Shown piece after piece: positions 30,630-37,535 of a stretch of 64,000 nucleotides of DNA; positions within the stretch are counted from its first letter, which is position 1, and each line of letters begins with the position of its first letter. Made by a program: the position numbers and the translations under genes. The stretch is from assembly GCF_024699985.1 (NCBI RefSeq), contig NZ_JAJONA010000001.1, positions 806,001-870,000 of the forward strand, in the 5' to 3' direction. Source of the DNA: Phenylobacterium sp. J367. Its GTDB lineage: Bacteria; Pseudomonadota; Alphaproteobacteria; Caulobacterales; Caulobacteraceae. The notes below the pieces were generated by a model. That model was not told the DNA's origin. It was given only the letters and a program-made list of their open reading frames with translations, and searched no databases.

Positions 30630-30935
30630 TCAGCCGCCGCCGACCCGCGGGTTCGACGGCCGCCCGCCGGCCGTATCGGCGAACGGCAGGAACGGCGAGG
30701 GGCCGTAGATCCAGCCGTCGCGGATGAAGAAGCCGGTGTCCACGTCCGGGGCGCCCTCCGGCCCGAAGATCCAGCCGGCCGAGATCCAGTAGCCGGTGGA
30801 CGGCGGATCGGCCCGGGCGGCCTCGTCGTCGAACGGCCCCCAGACCCAGCCGTCGGAAATCCAGTACCGCCCGCTCTGGCGCGGCTCGGAGCTGTACACC
30901 CAGCTGTCCTCGATCCACCCCGCCGCCACGGCCAC
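30630..30935 (-). CDS. Small protein with four GW-type repeats
   Basis: 101 residues, function unknown. It consists of four copies of a W/Y-rich unit: GWIEDSWVYSSE, YWISDGWVWGPF, YWISAGWIFGPE and FFIRDGWIYGPS (consensus aromatic-W-I-x-D-G-W-V/I-Y-G-P), joined by Pro/Asp-rich spacers, then a Gly/Pro tail. GTG start at 30935 with AAAGGAG 9-10 bases upstream. No signal peptide. The unit looks like a beta-hairpin repeat. Convergent with the antiporter (stops 3 bases apart). First gene of the accessory stretch. Confidence 0.75.
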   Translation of the reverse strand: MAVAAGWIEDSWVYSSEPRQSGRYWISDGWVWGPFDDEAARADPPSTGYWISAGWIFGPEGAPDVDTGFFIRDGWIYGPSPFLPFADTAGGRPSNPRVGGG

Positions 30936-31051
30936 GGTTACGCACTCCTTTGCACCGTGTGGTGGATAGCACAGCGGCGGCCTCCGCGCGCCAAGCCGTG
31001 GAGCCTTCGCCTTCGGCCCGGCGTTGCGCTTGCGAACAGGAACCCCACCCC

Positions 31052-31342
31052 ATGGCCCGATCGCACAATCCCTGGCTCCGGCTCGGCATGGACGCCTGGA
31101 TGCTGGGCTTCGAGGCCTCCACGGTCGTCGCCCTGCGCTCGGCGAAGATCGCCGCCGGCGGCGCGGCCGGCGAGGCCGAGGCCCGCCGCATGGTCTCCGA
31201 GAAGGTCGAGGCGGCCCAGGCCTGGCAGCTCCTGGCCGCGACCGGCGCGCTGGGCTTCACCGCGCCGCTGGCCGCCGACCGCACGCTCAAGCACTACCGC
31301 CGCAAGGTGCGCGCCAACCGCCGGCGGCTCTCCCGCGGCTGA
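31052..31342 (+). CDS. Conserved small protein of unknown function
   Basis: 96 residues with ACAGGA upstream. NPWLRLGMDAWMLGFEASTV and an Ala/Glu-rich amphipathic helix (EAEARRMVSEKVEAAQA) are followed by a short hydrophobic segment and a basic tail (KVRANRRRLSRG). Pattern reminiscent of small phasin-like or membrane-associating alphaproteobacterial proteins, but not enough for a function. Divergent from the GW-repeat gene, convergent with the next gene. Confidence 0.65.
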   Translation: MARSHNPWLRLGMDAWMLGFEASTVVALRSAKIAAGGAAGEAEARRMVSEKVEAAQAWQLLAATGALGFTAPLAADRTLKHYRRKVRANRRRLSRG

Positions 31343-31348
31343 CCGCCG

Positions 31349-31714
31349 TCACCAGCGCCCGGTCTTCGAGGCCATCACCAGGTTGATCGCCCGGGCGACG
31401 CCCTTGCGCACCTCGGCGTCGTGCTCCCAGCGCCAGTACATCTCCACCAGCTCGGCCAGGACGTCCGGGCCGCCGGCCTTCCGCCGGCTCCGCTTCGCCC
31501 CGTTCAGCGCCTCCAGGATCGCCAGCAGCACATAGCCCGACGCCGGCAGCGGCTCGGGCGGCAGGGGCTCCGGCGCCGGCCGGATCGGCCGGACGTTGTC
31601 GGCGAACGGCCCCCGCGGCGCGGCGTCCTGCGCCACGGGCTCGCGCCGCCCCGGGAAGGGGATGATGTTGCTGGGCTCGTGCTTGATCTTCCGCTGGGCC
31701 ATGGCCGTCTCCAT
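31349..31714 (-). CDS. Hypothetical protein
   Basis: 121 residues, unknown function. N-terminal segment NIIPFPGRREPV, a Pro-rich middle (IRPAPEPLPPEPLPASGY), then a helical domain (LLAILEALNGAKRSRRKAGG and LAELVEMYWRWEHDAEVRKG). No membrane segment. An internal Met (31702) is an alternative start. Its stop lies 6 bases from that of the convergent upstream gene. Codon use is like the surroundings, so it is probably a real gene. Confidence 0.6.
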   Translation of the reverse strand: METAMAQRKIKHEPSNIIPFPGRREPVAQDAAPRGPFADNVRPIRPAPEPLPPEPLPASGYVLLAILEALNGAKRSRRKAGGPDVLAELVEMYWRWEHDAEVRKGVARAINLVMASKTGRW

Positions 31715-31775
31715 CCCCCCGCGAATGCCATGGGCCGCGCGCCCGGCCTGCGCCCCAGGTCACACCTCAGCATTC

Positions 31776-31882
31776 CTCCCCATCGGGGGGAGGGGGACCA
31801 CGAAATGGTGGCGGGGGTCCGCTGAGACGTCTGAACTGACCCCCTCAGTCCGTTCCGGACACCCCCCCGATGGGGAGCAAGG
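31776..31882. repeat. Intergenic palindromic repeat, family E
   Basis: CTCCCCATCGGGGGGAGGGG at the left and CCCCCCCGATGGGGAG at the right form inverted ends around a central segment with a GGGGTCC / GGACCCC-like pairing. It separates the two minus-strand genes at 31349 and 31885. Confidence 0.7.
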
Positions 31883-31884
31883 GA

Positions 31885-32829
31885 TCATTCCAGCACCCCC
31901 CCGTCGGGCCGCCAGCGCTTCCCCGGCCGCCCGGCCTTCAGCCGGCCGCGCCGTCCTTCGATCCGCCGGACCTTCCGCGCCGCCTCGCGCCAGTTGGCGG
32001 TCGTCGCCGCCTTCGACGCCTCGTAGGCGTCGTCCAGCAGGATCTCGTCGCGCATCTCGCAGGCCAGTTCCAGGTCGTCGGCGAACGACGGCCGCGTGGC
32101 GATCCAGCTATAGAGCGTCCGGAGCGCCGGCCGGTCCGTCCGGCCCTCCGCCGCCCACCGCCGGGCCAGGCTGCGCAGCGATCCGCCGTCCATCAGCGCC
32201 TCCACGATCTCCGGCGTCAGCGCCTCCACCCGGCCCCGCGACCGGGCGGCCGCCCCGAACCGCATGCATATCTTCAGCTCGGCGTCGAAGCCGGGCTCCT
32301 GCTTCCGCCAGCGCTCCAGCACCGACAGGCAGGGGAAGGCCTTGTCCGAGCGGAGGATGTCGCGCAGCCGCTCGCCCCGCCCCGAACGCACCAGGATACG
32401 GTCGGCCACGGCCTGGTCGAAGACCTTCAGGCGCCGGCGCTCCACGCCTTCCCAGCGCCGCCGCCAGATCGCCCGAAGCTCGCCCTCGAGCTGCGGGTCC
32501 TGCGCCCGCCACACCTTCATCACCGCCCGGCTCGGCATCCCCGGCGTCTGCTGCAGCACCTTGTGCAGTTGCTCGCCCGCCGCCACCCGCCGGACAATCT
32601 CGCGCACCACCGGCGCCGGGGCCGACAGCCCCCGCCGCTTCCACTCGCCGCGCTGGCGCGCCTCGCGCATCGCGAGGCCGAACCGCGGGTCCTGCCGCGC
32701 CCAGAGCCCCACGCACCGCGTCGTCGGCATCCCCTCCGACGCGCAGACCGCCTTCAGCGTCTCCCCGCCGGCCAGCCGGTCGCAGATCGCCTGCTTCACA
32801 TGGGCGGGAAAGGGGATCGGCGGCGGCAT
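31885..32829 (-). CDS. Protein with four tandem HTH-like repeats (terminase-small-subunit-like)
   Basis: 314 residues. Four repeats of about 55 residues each keep the same layout: a helix, GGE/GxxLxxV, a helix-turn-helix, a Trp, then aDPxFxxxL. Examples: AGGETLKAVCASEGMPT, AAGEQLHKVLQQTPGMPS, GRGERLRDILRSDKAFP and DGGSLRSLARRWAAEG. Each resembles the DNA-binding domain of Sf6-type phage terminase small subunits, which normally occurs once. The C-terminus is strongly basic (RKVRRIEGRRGRLKAGRPGK). No phage genes are nearby, so a DNA-binding role in the host is inferred. Start ATG 32829. Confidence 0.7.
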   Translation of the reverse strand: MPPPIPFPAHVKQAICDRLAGGETLKAVCASEGMPTTRCVGLWARQDPRFGLAMREARQRGEWKRRGLSAPAPVVREIVRRVAAGEQLHKVLQQTPGMPSRAVMKVWRAQDPQLEGELRAIWRRRWEGVERRRLKVFDQAVADRILVRSGRGERLRDILRSDKAFPCLSVLERWRKQEPGFDAELKICMRFGAAARSRGRVEALTPEIVEALMDGGSLRSLARRWAAEGRTDRPALRTLYSWIATRPSFADDLELACEMRDEILLDDAYEASKAATTANWREAARKVRRIEGRRGRLKAGRPGKRWRPDGGVLE

Positions 32830-32854
32830 GGGGGCATCGTGCCCGCCCGGTGCG

Positions 32855-33721
32855 TCAGGATCGGTCGCAGCGGGATCCCGGCGCCCGCAGCCCCGGCGCT
32901 GCGCCCCAAGGCCCTCTCCCTGCCCTCTCCCTCTCTTCCCCCGGCTTCCGCCGGGGTCGGGGAAGAGGAGGGGGTGGCATCGGACGCTCAGCTTCGCCTC
33001 CTCTCCCCCCGCAAAGCGGAGAGGGAGAGGGTAGGGAGAGGGCCTCCTCCTTCACCTCCCCCGCGAAGCGGCGGGGGGGGAGGTGAAGTGGAGCGCCCAC
33101 GCCCCGCCGCCGATCCCCAAAGCAACCGTCCTGCCTTATGCGCCCGCCGATGCCGCACCGGCAGAATCGCACCGCATCGCGACTGCGCGAGCGAGCGGGC
33201 GCGCTTAGCCGTTCGACCAAGGTTGCGATGAAGGCCCGCTCCGCCGCCTGATCCGCGAAGAAGCGGCGGGGCAGGAACAGGGGTGTCGCTTGCGCCACGA
33301 CCACCCAGTACGGTCCGAGGCTCAGAACATCGGAAACGGCGGACCATGCGATCCGATATTCCATCTCGCTGCTCCCCCAGAGAAGCGCCTCCGGAGCCAC
33401 CTCGACAGTCATTGGGAGTGGATCGCGAACGCCGCGCATCACCAGATTTCGGCGCAGATTGCGGACAATGACGGTGCGGCAAAGCCGGACGCTGAGCCAG
33501 ATCGACACCCCGCCGAACGCGATTATCGTCACCGGGGTCAGCCATCCGGGAATCACACCGAACTCCGCCAGGAGATTGGCGAGCAGAACGGCGAACGCCC
33601 CGCCAGCCATGCTGGCCGCCAACGTGATGATGAAGGGCCAGGGCGCGCTGGTAATGGGGGCCATCGCCTGTCCGGCATAAGCCTGGCCCTCGCCGATCTT
33701 TACCTCACCTTCGATGCGCAT
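32855..33721 (-). CDS. YcxB-like membrane protein whose 3' end runs into repeat DNA
   Basis: Two hydrophobic helices (about residues 28-50 and 59-82) are followed by a conserved C-terminal domain (WSAVSDVLSLGPYWVVV; ATPLFLPRRFFADQAAERAF) like the YcxB-type domain. This recognisable part ends near residue 172 (about 33205). The last 110 or so codons are Arg/Pro-rich and read across a degenerate family C segment, a short family B element and family A copy 2. The original stop was probably lost or displaced by the repeats. Function of YcxB-like proteins is unknown. Start ATG 33721. Confidence 0.65.
   Translation of the reverse strand: MRIEGEVKIGEGQAYAGQAMAPITSAPWPFIITLAASMAGGAFAVLLANLLAEFGVIPGWLTPVTIIAFGGVSIWLSVRLCRTVIVRNLRRNLVMRGVRDPLPMTVEVAPEALLWGSSEMEYRIAWSAVSDVLSLGPYWVVVAQATPLFLPRRFFADQAAERAFIATLVERLSAPARSRSRDAVRFCRCGIGGRIRQDGCFGDRRRGVGAPLHLPPRRFAGEVKEEALSLPSPSPLCGGRGGEAERPMPPPPLPRPRRKPGEERERAGRGPWGAAPGLRAPGSRCDRS
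32911..33043. repeat. Intergenic palindromic repeat, family A, copy 2
   Basis: Near-identical to 11765-11894: GCCCTCTCCCTGCCCTCTCC at the left, inner CCGGCTTCCGCCGG, and GGGAGAGGGTAGGGAGAGGG at the right. It lies inside the 3' part of the YcxB-like reading frame. Confidence 0.9.
33051..33087. repeat. Short family B element (end modules only)
   Basis: TTCACCTCCCCCGCGAAGCG joined to its inverse GGGGGGAGGTGAA. These are the two ends of the family B repeats (37204-37372 and 40290-40467) without the central part. It is followed at once by a degenerate family C left arm, as at 37 kb. Confidence 0.75.
33098..33136. repeat. Degenerate left arm of family C repeat
   Basis: CGCCCCGCCGCCGATCCC through CCGTCCTGCC matches the left flank and arm of the family C copy at 37383-37420 with several substitutions. 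The right arm is missing. Confidence 0.55.
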
Positions 33722-33773
33722 CCGCTCCCCCGCGCGTCAGGCGGAGCCCACACCGCGCCATCGATCCCTTGGG

Positions 33774-33860
33774 CAGCCATCCTGCCTGCCGGCCGCGGGA
33801 ACTCAAGGATCGCGCCGCGCCCGCGCCATCCTTGACTTGCCGCGGCCGGCAGGCTCGCAT
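33774..33860. repeat. Palindromic repeat, family C, copy 1
   Basis: Left arm GCCTGCCGGCCGCGGGAACT followed by CAAGGAT pairs imperfectly with right arm ATCCTTGACTTGCCGCGGCC followed by GGCAGGC. The DNA between is GC-only. It ends 8 bases before the start codon of the next gene (33869). Confidence 0.88.
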
Positions 33861-33868
33861 CCCGCCCC

Positions 33869-34725
33869 GTGGACCCTGCCCCCGCGCCGCCCGCCAGACC
33901 CCGCCCGCGCTGGCTGAAACCCCTCGGCTTCGCCGCCGTGATCGCGCTCCACGTGGCGGCCTTGCTGCTGGTCGGTCTCCTGATGCTGCTGACCAATCCC
34001 CTGACCGACCAGCGGCTGCCCTGGGCGCCGTTCTTCCACGCCTGGCCCTTCCTCGCGATCGTCAGCCTCGCCGCGCTCATCTGGCAGCACCGGGAGCGCG
34101 GCGTCTGGCTGCTGGCGGTCGCCGTCGGGCTCGCGCCGTTCGTGGCGACCCTCGGCCTCGCGCTGGCCGGTCCGGGCCAGGACGGACCGAAGCCGCAGCG
34201 AAGCCGCCTCGACCCTGCCCGTCTCGACTGGCGCGTCGTCCGCGGGGATCCGGCCTCGATCGAGATCTTCAACGGTGATGGCCACTGGAGCCTGAGTTGC
34301 GCCAGCGGGGCCGACCTGATCCTTACCGGCCCGATCTCGCCGTACCGGCCGGAGCCTGTCGTTCTGGTTCTGGGGGAGGCCCGCATCCCCATGGAGCGCC
34401 GGATCGAGGCGGGGCCCCTCGCCCACGCCGCCCGCCGTCTCGACGGCGAAGTCCTGGCCGCACTCACGCCCTCCGTCCCGTCGCGCATCCTCCTGGACGG
34501 CGCCAGCATCGAGCTCCGCCCCCTGCCGCCCGCCGTGGCGGCCCCCTTCGCCGAGGCCTGCGCCGCCGTCCACCGCCAATGGATCGCCGACGGCGGCTGG
34601 TGCGCGCAGGCCCAACGCCTCACCGCCGACCTACCGCCGTCGTCCCCGAACGCGACCGGCTCGCCGGGGAATGGCGCCGCCGAGGGTGCGCCCCGCTTCC
34701 CGGCAGCGGCCCGCCCGCGCCCTAG
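33869..34725 (+). CDS. Membrane protein of unknown function, paralogous N-terminus (one frameshift)
   Basis: About 285 residues if one missing base near 34635 is restored. N-terminal three-helix module WLKPLGFAAVIALHVAALLL, TDQRLPWAPF and HRERGVWLLAVAVGLAPF matches that of the protein at 38491. The rest is a soluble domain (LARLDWRVVRG-type strands; WSLSCASGADLILTG). In the raw frame the end turns into low-complexity Pro/Arg sequence and runs antisense across the next gene. The corrected frame ends RDRLAGEWRRRG and stops at 34725. Function unknown. The start follows a family C repeat. Confidence 0.6.
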
Positions 34726-34789
34726 CCCCGACGCCACCGCGCAGCGGCGGGAGGGACCGCCAACGGCCGAAGGGGCTCCGCTGCGGCGC

Positions 34790-35119
34790 CTAGGGCCGTC
34801 GCGCGCGGGCGATCAGCCAGCCTCCGAGAAGCGCCAGACCTCCGCCGGCTGCGAGGCTGGCCCAAAGCCACGCGATCACCGCGGGCGGCAACTCGAATGG
34901 CCACCCGACATAGCCCTTCCGGCGACCCGGCAGCCACATCCAGAAGAGGTAGAGCGCCGGCCCGGCGAACGGCAGGCCAAGCCCGATCAACCCATAGCCC
35001 AGGGCCCGCCGCATCTGCTCTGCGCTGGGTTGGGCTCCCGCCTCAGCCTGTTCCAACCCTCCGGGTCCCCCGCCGTCGATCCACGGCCGCCATCCTGCCT
35101 GCCGGGTGCCGGAACTCAA
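34790..35119 (-). CDS. Small membrane protein of unknown function
   Basis: Up to 109 residues with two clear helices: GYGLIGLGLPFAGPALYLFW and ASLAAGGGLALLGGWLIA, separated by a charged turn (LPGRRKGYVGWPF). The first 18 codons lie in or next to family C copy 2, so the true start is probably the internal Met at 35014 (MRRALGYG) or a nearby alternative. Function unknown. It is antisense to the over-long raw reading of the previous gene, which supports a frameshift there. Confidence 0.55.
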   Translation of the reverse strand: MSSGTRQAGWRPWIDGGGPGGLEQAEAGAQPSAEQMRRALGYGLIGLGLPFAGPALYLFWMWLPGRRKGYVGWPFELPPAVIAWLWASLAAGGGLALLGGWLIARARRP

Positions 35120-35196
35120 GGCTCGCGCCGCGACCGCGCCAGCGGCGGCGCGCCCGCGCCGTCCTTGACTTGCCGCGGCCGGCAGGCTCGCATCGA
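35089..35196. repeat. Palindromic repeat, family C, copy 2
   Basis: GCCATCCTGCCTGCCGGGTG ... GAACTCAAGG at the left and CCTTGACTTGCCGCGGCCGG then CAGGCTCGCATCGAG at the right. It continues as GGTGGGATTGGGGGC, a flank shared with copy 3. The next gene starts at 35219. Confidence 0.9.
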
Positions 35197-35218
35197 GGGT
35201 GGGATTGGGGGCTCACGG

Positions 35219-35572
35219 ATGTTCACTGACGCGCCGCCTACGGCCCCGGCCGCCGAAATCCAGTCCATGTCGCCTGAGCAACTGGCGGACCTCGATTGCC
35301 TGACCGTCTTCATGGCCGCGGAAGGTGCGGATGCATCGGCGACCGAGGCCCGCCGCCGCGGTCGCGTCTATGCTGACCGGCTCGCCAAGAGCGATCCGTC
35401 ACGGGACTGGCGGAAGCTGGCCGCATCGCCCGCCGGAATCACCTATGGCGCCTTCATGCGCGGCCAGCAGAACTGCCCCCGAAGGCGCAGCGGACGTCTC
35501 TCCCCGAACCCCGGTGGGAAGCGTCTCTCACCGCGGCGGGCGACTGGCAGATACACCTCGGCGTCGAGCTAG
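35219..35572 (+). CDS. Small hypothetical protein, probably disrupted
   Basis: 117 residues from ATG 35219, which directly follows family C copy 2. The first 80 or so residues look real (LADLDCLTVFMAAEG; YADRLAKSDPSRDWRKLA; ITYGAFMRGQQNC). After about 35470 the frame becomes Arg/Ser-rich and unconvincing, while another frame becomes coding-like. Either the gene lost its end or a frameshift joins it to the next fragment. No signal peptide in this reading. Function unknown. Confidence 0.45.
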   Translation: MFTDAPPTAPAAEIQSMSPEQLADLDCLTVFMAAEGADASATEARRRGRVYADRLAKSDPSRDWRKLAASPAGITYGAFMRGQQNCPRRRSGRLSPNPGGKRLSPRRATGRYTSASS

Positions 35573-35931
35573 GACCGCACGGCCATCGCCTCGTCGCGAG
35601 CTGTCTCCGTGCTTGCAGGCCGTCGAGGGTCCAGGTGCAGGACGTCGGCGATGCGCCGCTCGGCCTCTTCCAGCTCATGGACGGCGACGACCTCGTCTAT
35701 TCGACCTGGGCCAGCGGCTCTGCCTACCGCGTCCGGGTGTGGTCGGTACGCGGTGGCCACCTCGCGCAGGTGCTCGAAGCCTCCACCCGCGACCGGCCCG
35801 AGTTCGTCACCGGTCGTGACGGCGCACCGGAGGTCCGCACGACCGAGGCGGACGGCGGGACACAGCCTCGACGGACCGTCGTCTGGCGCTATGACGGAGC
35901 GGCTTTCCAGCGGATCGAGCAGACGCCATGA
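35377..35931 (+). pseudogene. Hypothetical gene without a clear start
   Basis: An open frame from 35380 to 35931 with coding-like content from about 35467 (LPPKAQRTSLPEP; AASLTAAGDW-like; GDWQIHLGVELGPHGHRLV) to LGLFQLMDGDDLVYSTWASG and the end AAFQRIEQTP. No ATG precedes these segments; the first usable start is GTG 35635, too late for the coding-like part. It looks like a gene whose 5' end was replaced or frame-shifted. The stop overlaps the next ATG by four bases, so it once formed an operon with it. Confidence 0.45.
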
Positions 35932-36626
35932 CCCGCGAACAGCAGGCGCTGCTCCGTCCGCTCTTCGTTCATTTCCATCAGGACTTCGACCTGGAGCCGG
36001 AAGGCCACGCGCGCACGCTTCTGGTCGCCTATGCGCATAGGCTGGGAGAAGCCGGCCGGGCGGCATTCTGCGAGGCCCTCCGCACCTTGCTCGACGATAA
36101 CCGGGACGAGGACGCGTTCCATCGGGCCGCCTGGGCGGCAGGCGCTGGCATGGCCCCGCAGCGCGCAGACCACGAGAACAGGCGGCGCTCCGGCGCGGCT
36201 GCCTTCCTCGCTATGGGCGTCGCACTGACCTTCGCGGCACTGCCGGCGGGGGCCTGCAGCATCGTCACCAACGGAAAGCCTTTAACGAAGCGCGAGTTGC
36301 TCCGAGAGGCGCAACAGACCGTCGAGCGGGCAACAGCCATCATTGATGCCGAGGTCGTCACGCCGTCGCACTTCAATCGGCCCGCCTTGCTGCGCGCCGA
36401 GCGGGTCTTGAAGGGACCAGCCCAGCCCTATTTCAAGATTGCCCCGCCGACCTCCTGCGACCAGATCTTCAATCGTGTCGGCGAGCGGCTGAGGGTGATC
36501 CTCATGGGCGGCCCCGAGACCTTCTTCGCTCCAGACACGTACCCGGCCAGCGCCGCTGATGTGGATCGCATCCTCGGCTCCGACCGTAACACGGTGTGGC
36601 CGTACGCTTCCGGCCGCAAGGACTGA
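35928..36626 (+). CDS. CdiI-like immunity domain fused in frame to a secreted-type domain
   Basis: 232 residues in two parts. Residues 1 to about 75 (LRPLFVHFHQDFDLEPEGHA, then RTLLDDNRDEDAFHRAAWAA) resemble the CdiI-type immunity family with the FHQDW-like motif, small cytoplasmic proteins that neutralise contact-dependent toxins. From about 75 the sequence looks like a new gene: MAPQRADHENRRRSGAAAF, a hydrophobic signal-like helix ending LPAGACS, then a domain with ADIVV-type strands and a Cys pair. A lost stop codon, or an unseen indel, may have merged two genes. No toxin gene is visible nearby. Confidence 0.55.
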   Translation: MTREQQALLRPLFVHFHQDFDLEPEGHARTLLVAYAHRLGEAGRAAFCEALRTLLDDNRDEDAFHRAAWAAGAGMAPQRADHENRRRSGAAAFLAMGVALTFAALPAGACSIVTNGKPLTKRELLREAQQTVERATAIIDAEVVTPSHFNRPALLRAERVLKGPAQPYFKIAPPTSCDQIFNRVGERLRVILMGGPETFFAPDTYPASAADVDRILGSDRNTVWPYASGRKD

Positions 36627-36643
36627 GGGCTGCCTCCAACCTC

Positions 36644-37186
36644 ATGCGCCACTTCATCACCCTGATCGTCCCGTCCGACGGCGTCGTCGCGCTCGATGCC
36701 GTGATGACGCGGCATGGCCGCCGGGCGCAGCCGATGGACAATCCTTCCGTCCGCGAGGTGCTGCTCGACGGGGAGCGGCAGTATCTGACGACCGCCGGGC
36801 CGTGCGACTGTGGGACGGTCCTCGGCGTCACGCCGGTCGCCGCCGAGGAGCTGGAAAACGACCTGGCCCGCGAAGCTGCGCGCCTGACCCGCAAGGGCTG
36901 GTCCGCCGCGAAGATTGCCCGTGCGCTCGACGACCGGCGGCGCGCCGACGCCCGGCCCAAGGGCCGCGACGGCCCCGACAGTCTCGACCTCTGGACCGAA
37001 GTCCTCGCGGGCCTGCGGGACGGCCTGAAGCTCCCTTACGCCGGCCTTCTCGTCCACGCCTACCGGGGCGGCCTCGAAGACGAGATCATCTCCGCCACGC
37101 GCCGGGCGGTGGGCCGGGGGATACCGCATCCGGAGGGCCTGGCCGCGCTCGTCGAGGACGAGGTGACGATCTTCCCGCTTCGGTGA
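36644..37186 (+). CDS. Hypothetical protein
   Basis: 180 residues from ATG 36644, 17 bases after the previous stop. Begins MRHFITLIVPSDGVVALDAV, has a GPCDCGTVLG motif (two close Cys) and a helical region ending EDEVTIFPLR. Soluble, no signal peptide. The short gap to the preceding gene suggests one transcript. I do not recognise the family. An immunity-like role is only a guess from context. Confidence 0.6.
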   Translation: MRHFITLIVPSDGVVALDAVMTRHGRRAQPMDNPSVREVLLDGERQYLTTAGPCDCGTVLGVTPVAAEELENDLAREAARLTRKGWSAAKIARALDDRRRADARPKGRDGPDSLDLWTEVLAGLRDGLKLPYAGLLVHAYRGGLEDEIISATRRAVGRGIPHPEGLAALVEDEVTIFPLR

Positions 37187-37203
37187 GCCGGGGGACACCC
37201 GCC

Positions 37204-37372
37204 TTCACCTCTCCCGCGCAGCGGCGGGAGGGGGACCGCGCCCCGCAGAGGGCGTGGTGGAGGGGGCAAGCGGCCGGCAGTGCGTGGGGCCCGCCCCCTC
37301 CACCGTCCGCTCTTCGCTGCGCTCGGCCGACGGTCCCCCTCCCGCCATCGCTACCGCGCTGGGGGAGGTGAA
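37204..37372. repeat. Palindromic repeat, family B, copy 1
   Basis: TTCACCTCTCCCGCGCAGCG at the left; GGGGGAGGTGAA at the right. Inside, GGAGGGGGACCGCG / CGACGGTCCCCCTCC and GGTGGAGGGGGC / GCCCCCTCCACC form nested stems, so the transcript would fold into one long hairpin. Second copy at 40290-40467. Confidence 0.9.
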
Positions 37373-37405
37373 GAGCGCCACGCCCCGCCGTCGATCCCAC
37401 AGCCA

Positions 37406-37514
37406 GCCATCCTGCCTGCCGGCGGCGGGAACTCAAGGATCGCGCCGCAACCGCGCCCGCGGCGGCGCGCCCGCGCCGTCCTTGACTTGCCGCGGCCGGC
37501 GGGCTCGCATCGAG
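37406..37514. repeat. Palindromic repeat, family C, copy 3
   Basis: GCCATCCTGCCTGCCGGCGG then CGGGAACTCAAGGATCGCG; right arm CCTTGACTTGCCGCGGCCGG then CGGGCTCGCATCGAG. Shares left flank CGCCGTCGATCC and right flank GTGGGAATCGGGGGC with copy 2. The next gene begins at 37536. Confidence 0.9.
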
Positions 37515-37535
37515 CGTGGGAATCGGGGGCAAGGC

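Larger units (their letters stand above)
37187..37535. other. Intergenic stretch filled by two palindromic repeats
   Basis: 349 bases with no gene. It consists of family B copy 1 (37204-37372) followed after 10 bases by family C copy 3 with its flanks (37383-37531), which reaches to 4 bases before the next ATG. Confidence 0.85.

Noticed and set aside
31885..32829. Prophage remnant because of terminase-like domains
   Set aside because: No capsid, portal, integrase or attachment-site repeats nearby, and the domain occurs four times, unlike a terminase subunit.
33840..35205. Family C repeats as insertion-sequence ends
   Set aside because: No transposase frame lies between or near copies, and each copy is itself a complete short palindrome.
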